From Candidatus Nanohaloarchaea archaeon (GTDB lineage: Archaea > EX4484-52 > DAOVKX01): a DNA stretch of 14,438 nucleotides. Where the stretch lies: positions 1 to 14,438 of the forward strand of contig DAOVKX010000020.1 of the NCBI GenBank assembly GCA_030631505.1, read 5' to 3'. The notes under the pieces were generated by a model. It saw only the letters and a list, made by a program, of their open reading frames with translations. It ran no database searches and was not told the origin of the DNA. Numbering within the stretch: the stretch's first letter is position 1; every line of letters begins with the position of its first letter. Positions 7,743 through 13,992 of this stretch are shown here, piece after piece. Made by a program: the position numbers and the translations under genes.

Positions 7743-7942
7743 CTAAATATTACCTAATCCTTGCCGCTTAATCTTTTCTTTATAATCAGCTACTTATCTC
7801 TTTTTCTAATCTGTCAAACAAATAAGAGAAGTTTTCGTTAGTTTCTTCCTCGCTTTTTGGAGGGGGTTAGAACCTAGCTCAATCCAACGTTTTGGATTTG
7901 TCTTGCTTCCCTGCGTGTAACGTATAGACTTCCTTTACCTAT
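7743..7942 (-). pseudogene. Broken copy of the small charged gene, first unit of a tandem array
   Basis: Three pieces on the minus strand match the intact gene at 7353-7733 in order but in different frames. First, the start region near 7942 reads ATAGGT where the intact copy has ATGGGT, preceded by a nearly identical leader (AATATTTAAGTGA against AATATTTAGGTGA). Second, 7786-7866 reads PKSEEETNENFSYLF, against PKSEEGVNRNFSYFL in the intact copy. Third, 7743-7787 reads DYKEKIKRQ, against NYKEKLERQ at the intact C-terminus. The piece between NFSY and YKEK is shortened, so an internal deletion has occurred, and stops separate the pieces. A 17-base identical run (7847-7863) is shared with the intact copy. 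The evidence is by-eye alignment. Confidence 0.65.
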
Positions 7943-7950
7943 GAAATCAC

Positions 7951-10149
7951 TTAAATATTATCCAGAATTTCCTCAATTTCCTTTTCCCTTGATTTTTTCT
8001 TTGGAGGCCGTCCTCTTTTTCTTTTCTTTGGCTCTTCTTCTGGTTTCTCTCCGGTATCATCTTCTTTCTTTTCTTCCCCTGCTTTATCTTCTTCATCTTC
8101 ATCCTTTAATAAATCAGGGCCAAAGACTATCAGGAGTATTATAATCAGGCCGATCACAATTGCTATGATTAAATTCCTTGGGAGTGTGAACTTTTCAGAT
8201 TCTTCTGAAATCTCTTCTGCAGCGCCATCTGTTTCATTATCATCAATAGTTATTATTATGTCTCCAGTTATGGAATCTTCAACAGGTTCTGCCAGAACGT
8301 CGCCGATAATCAGTTTAACAGTTGCGGCTTTTGCTATTCCTTTATCAGTATTTATTGATATCTTTGTAGCGTATATGCCATCCCCTGTTTCATACGGGGC
8401 TGACACATATAGATACACTTCTTTTTCCTGACCTGCCTTCAGTTCAAATTCAGCTGGGTTAACATAAACCCATTCGGGCCCGTCCAAAGACACGTCATAT
8501 TTTATTGAAGATTCGCCGTTGTTCTTTATGTAAACTGTATGCAGGTATCCTTCGCCTACATCCCCTTCGATAGTTTCAGGAGTAATTGTTACATCAAATG
8601 CATAGCAATCCTCAAGGGATTTTAAAATTATGTCGATTGTTTCTGATTGGTTTACAAAATCAGAGAGCAGTTCTATTGTTCCTTTTTCTTCAACATCGCC
8701 GCACTTAGGAGCTATAGTTAAAGTAATTTTTTGCGATTCTTTTGATTCCAAAGTTATTGAATTATCTGATAATTCCCCTACAGTTGATGTTAATGTGTAT
8801 GTGTCTTCTCTTTTTCCTGTGTTCTTCACAGTTATTGTATATGTTTCAGAATCGCAGGGACAGAATTCAGCACTTTTTGGATTGACACTTAAATCCGCAG
8901 AATAGCAGTCCTCTACAAATATACTGCCAAAAGTCACATCTGATGTTTTGTCAGACTTAACAGTTACATTGAAATCTACCTGCTCTGCTTCCAAATCTGC
9001 TGTCGGTATGTCTATGTAAACCCCTTTTGTTTCCATTGCATTGAGTGTGAAAGTTTCTTCGCCCGGCGTTCCCATTGTTGATGAAATGGTAAAAGTGTCC
9101 TCTTTAACACCTGTGTTTTTAATTGTTGTTAGGATTCTTGCAACCTCACCTTTACAAATAGTCTCTTCCGGAGTCCACGCTATTATGGCTACTCCCTCGC
9201 AGGTCCTTGCGTTTAAAGTTACGATTTTATTTAATTCGGTTTTTTCTGAAATTACGCTAACAATTATATCATATGCTCCTGCTACCAGAGGTGATACTTT
9301 CAATGGGAAAACTATTTTGTTGTCAGGAGTCAATGATGTCTGGTTTACTGAAAGTGTGCCAAAATCAGAACTTAGAGTATAAGTATCTACTTTTATCCCT
9401 GTGTTCTTCAGTGAAACATCATATTCTGCAACATCACCAATACAGATATACTGTTCATCGGGCTGTACGGTTAATTCAGCGCTGTAGCAATCTATGCCGG
9501 TTACACCAAGTGTTAAACTGCTCTGAACACTGGTTTTTATGGACTCTGCCTTAACTGTAATATCATCGCTTTCTTTTGTTACCGGAACAGTCAGACTTAC
9601 AATCTTCGTTTCGTTCCTTTCCAGAGTTATTTTATCATCAGAAAAGGTTCCTTTTGTTGCGCTTAATTCAAAGGTATCATCAGATTTGCCTGCATTTTTA
9701 ATCATTAAATTAAATACAGTTTCATCTCCCAAACATACTGTGTTTTCAAGAGTTTCAGAAGTTAATTCAACACCAAAACAATTAAGTATTGTTAAATCAA
9801 TAATCTCTGATTCCGAGACATGCTCTGATTCTGCAGTAATTTTTAATTCATAATCGCCAGAATTTATCTGGCAGCCCGGAGCCACCAGAATACCTACTGT
9901 TTCTTTTTCTCCTGGTGCCAGCGTGAAAGTGTCCGGCATTGTTGTCCATGCAGGTTCGGCTCTTAGAATATATGTGTCTGTTTGGGAACCTGTATTTTCA
10001 AGCGCAGCAAATATCATCCTCTGTCCGCAGGGACACATCTTTGCCTGATGCTCATCCAAAACAAAATTCATAGAATAATCTGTAGCCAAAACCGGCTGTA
10101 AAAAAATCAAAAGACCTACAAAAAAACCAAATAAATTAAATTTTCTCAT
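7951..10149 (-). CDS. Secreted multi-Ig-repeat surface protein with membrane anchor and AT-hook-like tail
   Basis: 732 residues. The signal peptide ends near Ala22. About six NEW3/CARDB-like beta domains follow: 24-123, 124-219, 221-316, 317-414, 415-513 and 515-616. The domain-opening cysteines lie at 124, 221, 317, 415 and 515, and four of them have a partner exactly 15 residues on (139, 236, 332, 430). Each repeat has a strand like KNTGxKxDTYTL. Domains one and five additionally share a CPC motif and an APxC motif. A membrane segment at about 658-677 is followed by a mixed-charge tail holding KRKRGRPPKKKSR (710-721), an AT-hook-like core. Several N-x-S/T sites lie outside. The start is supported by AGGTG five bases upstream. 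It is likely a cell-surface structural or S-layer-associated protein; DNA contact by the tail is only inference. Confidence 0.87.
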   Translation of the reverse strand: MRKFNLFGFFVGLLIFLQPVLATDYSMNFVLDEHQAKMCPCGQRMIFAALENTGSQTDTYILRAEPAWTTMPDTFTLAPGEKETVGILVAPGCQINSGDYELKITAESEHVSESEIIDLTILNCFGVELTSETLENTVCLGDETVFNLMIKNAGKSDDTFELSATKGTFSDDKITLERNETKIVSLTVPVTKESDDITVKAESIKTSVQSSLTLGVTGIDCYSAELTVQPDEQYICIGDVAEYDVSLKNTGIKVDTYTLSSDFGTLSVNQTSLTPDNKIVFPLKVSPLVAGAYDIIVSVISEKTELNKIVTLNARTCEGVAIIAWTPEETICKGEVARILTTIKNTGVKEDTFTISSTMGTPGEETFTLNAMETKGVYIDIPTADLEAEQVDFNVTVKSDKTSDVTFGSIFVEDCYSADLSVNPKSAEFCPCDSETYTITVKNTGKREDTYTLTSTVGELSDNSITLESKESQKITLTIAPKCGDVEEKGTIELLSDFVNQSETIDIILKSLEDCYAFDVTITPETIEGDVGEGYLHTVYIKNNGESSIKYDVSLDGPEWVYVNPAEFELKAGQEKEVYLYVSAPYETGDGIYATKISINTDKGIAKAATVKLIIGDVLAEPVEDSITGDIIITIDDNETDGAAEEISEESEKFTLPRNLIIAIVIGLIIILLIVFGPDLLKDEDEEDKAGEEKKEDDTGEKPEEEPKKRKRGRPPKKKSREKEIEEILDNI

Positions 10150-10154
10150 TCATA

Positions 10155-10206
10155 CACCTGTTCACTACTTAACACGAGTTACTATTTACGCAGATAAAAA
10201 TATAAA
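10155..10206 (-). promoter_or_regulatory. TATA box and ribosome site of the multi-Ig-repeat gene
   Basis: On the minus strand, TTTATATTTT (10197-10206) is a TATA-like element centred about 52 bases before the ATG at 10149. A start 25-28 bases downstream would give a leader of about 25 bases that includes AGGTG at 10155-10159, five bases before the ATG. The box abuts the palindrome at 10204-10225. Confidence 0.45.
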
Positions 10207-10225
10207 CCTTTTTCAAAAAAGGTTT
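10204..10225. terminator. Perfect inverted repeat between the two large surface-protein genes
   Basis: AAACCTTTTT and AAAAAGGTTT are exact reverse complements separated by two bases. The element begins six bases past the stop of the 498-residue gene (minus strand) and contains T-runs, so it may end that transcript. It also touches the TATA-like element of the next gene, so an operator role is possible. The sequence does not decide between these. Confidence 0.4.
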
Positions 10226-10230
10226 TAAAG

Positions 10231-11727
10231 TTAACGCACAACATTTCTCCAGGGCACTACATATTTGTTTGCGGTATTGTAAATACCAGCAGAGGGAAGT
10301 CTTATTTTTGGTTTAATTGTTTTACCTTCCGCAATCAATGGGCTTTTTACTTCCAATGGCCTGGTTGCTCCCATAAGTTTCTTGTAACTAATTCCAAAAA
10401 ATACAACAAAAAATAATAGCGCCATTAAAATCAACAACTCCGAGAATTCAACAGAGCCAATAAGCCCAATATGTTCCTTTTTTATTTTTTCATGGGTTGG
10501 AATGAAAAGCGACAAAGGGATTGTTTTTATTACTTCATCGTCTTTCTTTACATAAATGTTTCCTTCATAACTTCCTGCAGTCGTAGGATTAAAGTAAACA
10601 TAGAAATTTTTAGTTTCTTCATTATCGAGCACTTCTGCATGCGGAACAAAAACCCATTCATATCTAAAATCAGTCTCTATTTTTATTAACTGTTCTTCGC
10701 CCATGTGATTTGAAACAATTATTTTCACAAAATTTCCTTCGCCTTTAACAACATCAAGTTCCTTGCTGCTGACATCTACAGTTATATATTTGTATTTTGG
10801 CGGCAGAGGTTCTTCTTTTGTTTCGTTTGTTTGATTGTATAGTTCCTGATCTTCGGGTTTATCAAAGTATATTGTTTCAATGTCTTCACCCCTAACAATA
10901 ATTATAGCCACAAGATTATCCGGAACAGTTATACTCTCAGTTGTCTTTTCTTTTTCAGGGGCTGGTTCTTTTGTTTCTTTTTGCACGGTTTCTGTTGCTG
11001 TTTCCGGTTCGTCCGGCTCCCGGACAATTATTCTCTCAACTTCGGTTTCCTGGTCATAATAATTATACGCCTTAATTTTCATTTTGTATGAGCCCTGAAA
11101 TTCCGGAGACCTTATATATATAGTTGTCGTTTTCTTCTGACCTGCACTCAAAGAAAAAAGATTGCTTTGTTCAGTTGCATCATCTAACTCAATTAGAACC
11201 CTTACATTATTTTCCTTGTTGTTGCCTTTATTTTCCACAGTAACTTTTACAGCAATTTTTTCCAGAGGTTCTACTTTGCTTGTGTACTCAATCCGGCTTA
11301 TAGACAAATCATGTATCTGGTTTGTTGTATAGCTATGTAAGTAAAATGTTTTTTCTTTTATGTCTGTATCCTCAGTGTAACCATTATCGTAAACATATGC
11401 TTTAATTTTTAGCGTGTGGTATCCCCGTTTAAAAGAATCTGTGTTAAGGTAAAACCTGTGCGAATGGGTACCTTCAGAATGATACTGCGTATAACTTTCC
11501 TTTAAATCTCCGTCTATATACAATCTTAATTTAACCTCAGGGTCGCAGCAACCACAGTCTATTCTAAAATCAACATCTATTTTTAATAAATCCCCTACAT
11601 CTGCATCAATGGGATTAACAGAAATGTCTTTAATATATACGTCGCAATCAGCAGCAAATACAGGAGACGATAAATTTAACAGCATTAAGCTAAAAATGCA
11701 AAACATAACTATTTTTTTAGGATTCAT
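10231..11727 (-). CDS. Secreted CARDB-type surface protein with C-terminal membrane anchor
   Basis: 498 residues. The signal peptide ends near AFA/A26. Domain one (27-130) has clustered cysteines (C28, C58, C60, C61) in a beta-rich fold. Domain two (137-236) is CARDB-like: PLEKIAVKVTVENKGN, then a paired strand ending KMKIKAY. A Glu/Thr/Pro-rich linker (237-268), likely extended, leads through a further strand region to domain three (312-410), which has the strands IIVSN and NFYVYFNPTTAG. A membrane segment lies at 428-447, followed by a basic 50-residue cytoplasmic tail. N-glycosylation sites occur at 298-303. AGGT lies about ten bases before the ATG, and a TTTTTAAAA box sits about 36 bases before it. 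The gene precedes the 732-residue gene on the same strand by 81 bases. A surface role is likely; its partner is unknown. Confidence 0.87.
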   Translation of the reverse strand: MNPKKIVMFCIFSLMLLNLSSPVFAADCDVYIKDISVNPIDADVGDLLKIDVDFRIDCGCCDPEVKLRLYIDGDLKESYTQYHSEGTHSHRFYLNTDSFKRGYHTLKIKAYVYDNGYTEDTDIKEKTFYLHSYTTNQIHDLSISRIEYTSKVEPLEKIAVKVTVENKGNNKENNVRVLIELDDATEQSNLFSLSAGQKKTTTIYIRSPEFQGSYKMKIKAYNYYDQETEVERIIVREPDEPETATETVQKETKEPAPEKEKTTESITVPDNLVAIIIVRGEDIETIYFDKPEDQELYNQTNETKEEPLPPKYKYITVDVSSKELDVVKGEGNFVKIIVSNHMGEEQLIKIETDFRYEWVFVPHAEVLDNEETKNFYVYFNPTTAGSYEGNIYVKKDDEVIKTIPLSLFIPTHEKIKKEHIGLIGSVEFSELLILMALLFFVVFFGISYKKLMGATRPLEVKSPLIAEGKTIKPKIRLPSAGIYNTANKYVVPWRNVVR

Positions 11728-11777
11728 TTTTGTTACCTAACAGTAATAGTGAAGCAAAATTTTAAAAAGCTTTCTAA

Positions 11778-11796
11778 ATAGGGGTTTCACCCCTAT
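11778..11796. repeat. Hairpin with an 8-base perfect stem
   Basis: ATAGGGGT and ACCCCTAT pair exactly around a three-base loop (TTC). It overlaps the start of the first direct repeat and lies about 50-70 bases upstream of the surface gene at 11727. The second repeat copy does not keep this pairing, so the hairpin is specific to copy one. It could be an operator or an RNA hairpin. Confidence 0.5.
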
Positions 11797-11830
11797 AACC
11801 CTGCGTACGATCAACTTTACTATGTAGTTC
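11784..11830. repeat. Imperfect direct repeat, copy 1
   Basis: It aligns with 11960-12006. Shared blocks include GTTTCACC, TAACC, GAT.AACTTTACT and TGTA.TTC, with substitutions and a two-base length difference. On the minus strand both copies can be read as E-L-H-S-K-V, then T-Q, then G-E-T, and some differences are synonymous, which hints at a former coding sequence. Confidence 0.6.
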
Positions 11831-11938
11831 CTAAAAAACCTAAAAGGTTCTTGGGTTCTGAGGAATCAAAGATTCTTGGAATCTATAAATTATAGGGTAA
11901 TTTATTAGATCCCAAAAATTTCAAAGAAATTTTTTAGG
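11830..11938. other. Cluster of nested and competing hairpins
   Basis: CCTAAAAAA (11830-11838) pairs with TTTTTTAGG (11930-11938) at the two ends. Inside are AACC/GGTT (11837-11849), GAATC/GATTC (11863-11875), AGATTC/GAATCT (11870-11884, exclusive with the previous one), CTATA/TATAG (11883-11895) and a nine-base perfect stem AAAAATTTC/GAAATTTTT (11914-11934). It may be a structured RNA, a decayed element with terminal inverted repeats, or regulatory DNA. Low base complexity makes chance pairing likely for some of these. Confidence 0.4.
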
Positions 11939-11959
11939 TGGTCACGGTTAATCAAAATT

Positions 11960-12006
11960 GTTTCACCTCCTAACCTCTGTGTCTGATTAACTTTACTGTG
12001 TAATTC
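11960..12006. repeat. Imperfect direct repeat, copy 2
   Basis: Partner of 11784-11830, 176 bases away. On the minus strand it contains GGAGGTGA (11963-11970), a full-strength archaeal ribosome site, which copy 1 keeps only as GGGGTGA. Confidence 0.6.
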
Positions 12007-12069
12007 AAATTACGGATTTTTAAGAACATTATGCAAACAGATAAAAAGATAATTTTCAATACTTAACTT

Positions 12070-12336
12070 ATGGGAGAAGGAAGTTATGGATTTGATAGTA
12101 TAGTCAAAAAGGCAGAAGAGGATTTTAAGAAAAGTATAGAAAAGGGTTTTAATTTAAAAGAATTAAAAGATATGCTTAAACCGCATGAAAATAACATATG
12201 CCCAAAAACAGGAAACAAATACACAGAAATTGAAGGAACAGTAAATACATTATATCCTTTGGGTGGAAGACGGGGGAAAGTAACATGTTGCTCTGAATGT
12301 GGTAACGAAATCGGTTTTAGCGGTATACAATCTTAA
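12070..12336 (+). CDS. Small Cys-containing protein of unknown function
   Basis: 88 residues. The N-terminal half (about 8-40) looks helical and charged. The C-terminal half has CPKTGNKY at 44-51 and CCSECG at 73-78, a Cys and CxxC pattern that could bind zinc in a small ribbon (C44, C73 or C74, C77). The usual fourth ligand is not obvious; Cys74 or His39 are candidates. No ribosome site precedes the ATG, so a leaderless start is likely. It stands alone between a divergent surface gene and the radical SAM gene 63 bases downstream, which seems to have its own TATA-like box. The family is not recognised. Confidence 0.65.
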   Translation: MGEGSYGFDSIVKKAEEDFKKSIEKGFNLKELKDMLKPHENNICPKTGNKYTEIEGTVNTLYPLGGRRGKVTCCSECGNEIGFSGIQS

Positions 12337-12366
12337 TTGAATGCGTATTCTCTCAAAAAAACAAAA

Positions 12367-12374
12367 CTTTAATA
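12367..12374 (+). promoter_or_regulatory. TATA-like element for the radical SAM gene
   Basis: CTTTAATA is centred about 29 bases before the ATG at 12400, and no ribosome site is present, consistent with a leaderless start. A second AT-rich box (GTATATAG, 12385-12392) lies too near the ATG for that geometry. Confidence 0.35.
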
Positions 12375-12399
12375 CCTCATATACGTATATAGTTATTTT

Positions 12400-13404
12400 A
12401 TGAAAGACGCAAAATTCTATAATAAACTGGAAGACAACAAAGTGCAGTGCAAACTATGCGCTTTTAACTGCTTTATTTCAGAAAATAAAGTTGGAAACTG
12501 CAGAGTCAGGAAAAATATTGATGGCAAATTATATTCTCTTGTTTATGGGAAAGCTGTAACTGTTGCAGTCGACCCGATAGAAAAAAAGCCGTTGTTTCAT
12601 TTTGCTCCCGGCACAAAAACACTTTCTTATTCAACAGTTGGCTGCAATTTTCATTGCAGATACTGCCAGAACTGGACTATTTCACAACCGGAAAATATTT
12701 CTGGTGAAAATATAAGCCCACAGCAAATGGTTGAGCTGGCAAAAAAATACAACACGCAGGGAATCTCCCACACATATACAGAGCCAACTATATTTTATGA
12801 ATACGCGTATGACATAGCAAAATTGGCGAATAAAGAAAAATTGTACAATGTCTGGGTTACCAATGGATACATTAATAAAAAACCTTTAAAAGAAATAGCG
12901 CCATATCTTGATGCGGCAAATGTGGATTTAAAGGCATTTTCAAAACAATTTTACCAGAGCGTGTGTCTAGCTCCGGACATTAAACCTGTTCTTGAAACAA
13001 TTAAAAGAATGCATAAACTTGGAATCCATATTGAAATTACAAACCTTGTAATTCCAGGTTTTAACGACAAAAAAAGCAACATTGAAAAACTTGTAAACTG
13101 GGTTGCAAAACTGGATGAAAATATTCCACTGCACTTTTCAAAATTTCATCCAGACTATAAGATGGCTGATTTAAAACCGACACCACTTAAAGTTCTGGAA
13201 AAAGCACATAAAATTGCAAAAGGTGCAGGGTTGAAATATGTTTATCTGGGCAATATACCAACAGATAAATCAAACACCTATTGTCCAAATTGTGGGGAAT
13301 TATTAATTGAAAGAAAAATGAATCAGGTTGATTATAAATTAAAAAATAATAACTGTTTCAAGTGCTCTGCAAATGTGCCTGTCAGGGGATTAAAATATAA
13401 ATAA
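12400..13404 (+). CDS. amrS: AmmeMemoRadiSam system radical SAM enzyme
   Basis: 334 residues, close to the family's usual length. N-terminal cysteines (C17, C20, C24, C34) precede YGKAVTVAVDPIEKKPLFHF, a stretch characteristic of the family. The radical SAM cluster motif is C82-NFH-C86-RY-C89, which should hold a 4Fe-4S cluster and S-adenosylmethionine. TYTEPTIFYEYAYD (125-138) and VDLKAF (175-180) match the core barrel of pyruvate formate-lyase activase-like proteins. The C-terminus has CxxC pairs (C295/C298 and C319/C322) like a zinc ribbon. In many archaea and bacteria this protein is linked to AMMECR1 and Memo proteins; neither is encoded in this window. The substrate of the system is unresolved. 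All cluster ligands are present, so activity is expected. Confidence 0.92.
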   Translation: MKDAKFYNKLEDNKVQCKLCAFNCFISENKVGNCRVRKNIDGKLYSLVYGKAVTVAVDPIEKKPLFHFAPGTKTLSYSTVGCNFHCRYCQNWTISQPENISGENISPQQMVELAKKYNTQGISHTYTEPTIFYEYAYDIAKLANKEKLYNVWVTNGYINKKPLKEIAPYLDAANVDLKAFSKQFYQSVCLAPDIKPVLETIKRMHKLGIHIEITNLVIPGFNDKKSNIEKLVNWVAKLDENIPLHFSKFHPDYKMADLKPTPLKVLEKAHKIAKGAGLKYVYLGNIPTDKSNTYCPNCGELLIERKMNQVDYKLKNNNCFKCSANVPVRGLKYK

Positions 13405-13477
13405 ATAACCGCTCATAAACAGATGTCTGGAATCTGCAGTTATTTATTATTATATAAATAAGACAAAATTATAGTTT

Positions 13478-13520
13478 GAAACAGTTTTTTAAATCTAAAA
13501 AGTTAATATTTAATTGTTTC
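13478..13520. promoter_or_regulatory. Imperfect inverted repeat upstream of the 147-residue gene
   Basis: GAAACAGTT (13478-13486) and AATTGTTTC (13512-13520) are inverted copies with one mismatch, separated by 25 bases. AATATTTAA (13505-13512), a possible TATA box, abuts the right arm. The spacing suits a dimeric repressor site, but this is an inference from symmetry. Confidence 0.3.
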
Positions 13521-13548
13521 AGATAATACACTGTTTTGAGGAGTTAGT

Positions 13549-13992
13549 ATGTTAGACAAGTACAAAATAAAAGAATTCATAAATAATGGCTGGATTAAAG
13601 CGTGGATGATTTTTGAAGTGCAGGCAACAAGCAACAAGACAACTGAAGAATCTTTAAAAAACCATGTAAAGAAAATGAAAACAATAAAATCCATTAAGAT
13701 TCTGGAAGAAAAATACTCAAAAATAACTGAGGAAGAGCCGATACCGCAATACAAAGCGAGAGGCATAAAAAAGGTCTATTCCCAGGTTGTTGAGATTGTG
13801 GTTTTAGCCCAGGATTTTCAGACTCTTGTAGATTTAATGATAACCTTTGCCCCAAGCGCAATAGAGGTTTTAGAGCCGGAAAAAATAACTTTGACAATGA
13901 GGAGCGCACAAAATGCTCTGTCATCCATTGCGGACATAATGCATAAATTTGCTGCTGCCGGCAGAGGCGGAGTTATGATATCCAATGCCTAG
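13549..13992 (+). CDS. Conserved-looking small cytosolic protein of unknown function
   Basis: 147 residues. The start is supported by GAGGAG at 13538-13543, five bases before the ATG. Residues about 13-110 alternate beta strands (KAWMIFEVQA, SQVVEIVVLA, SAIEVLEP) with helices (EESLKNHVKKM, FQTLVDLMITF), suggesting a ferredoxin-like alpha-beta fold. Residues 112-147 are a helical end finishing in a Gly-rich AAAGRGGVMI. There is no signal peptide, membrane span or metal motif. The gene overlaps the next one by eight bases, so translation of the two is probably coupled and they likely act together. The family is not recognised. Confidence 0.8.
   Translation: MLDKYKIKEFINNGWIKAWMIFEVQATSNKTTEESLKNHVKKMKTIKSIKILEEKYSKITEEEPIPQYKARGIKKVYSQVVEIVVLAQDFQTLVDLMITFAPSAIEVLEPEKITLTMRSAQNALSSIADIMHKFAAAGRGGVMISNA

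Larger units (their letters stand above)
11728..12069. other. Divergent intergenic region rich in repeats and hairpins
   Basis: This 342-base gap separates the minus-strand surface gene from a plus-strand small gene. It contains a TATA-like TTTTTAAAA (about 11758-11766, minus) for the surface gene, a 47-base imperfect direct repeat pair, and a cluster of hairpins between them. No convincing gene longer than about 35 codons is seen. A weak AT-rich box at about 12041-12050 could serve the small gene at 12070. Confidence 0.6.

Noticed and set aside
7881..7898. Seven-base hairpin AATCCAA-CGTT-TTGGATT as a terminator for the 732-residue gene
   Set aside because: It has no T-run on the minus strand and falls within the degraded gene copy, so chance is likely.
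8630..9853. Several plus-strand open frames of about 90-115 codons
   Set aside because: They are antisense to the multi-Ig-repeat gene, whose repeat and cysteine pattern is continuous.
11961..11971. TTTCACCTCCT resembling the 3' end of 16S rRNA
   Set aside because: The match is limited to the anti-ribosome-site core. It is explained by a ribosome site on the opposite strand, and no rRNA sequence surrounds it.
11784..12006. CRISPR-like repeat array
   Set aside because: There are only two diverged copies, separated by 129 bases with internal hairpins, and no cas genes nearby.
13440..13461. TTATTTAT / ATAAATAA hairpin as a terminator of amrS
   Set aside because: The stem is purely A-T in an A-T-rich gap, so such pairing is expected by chance.
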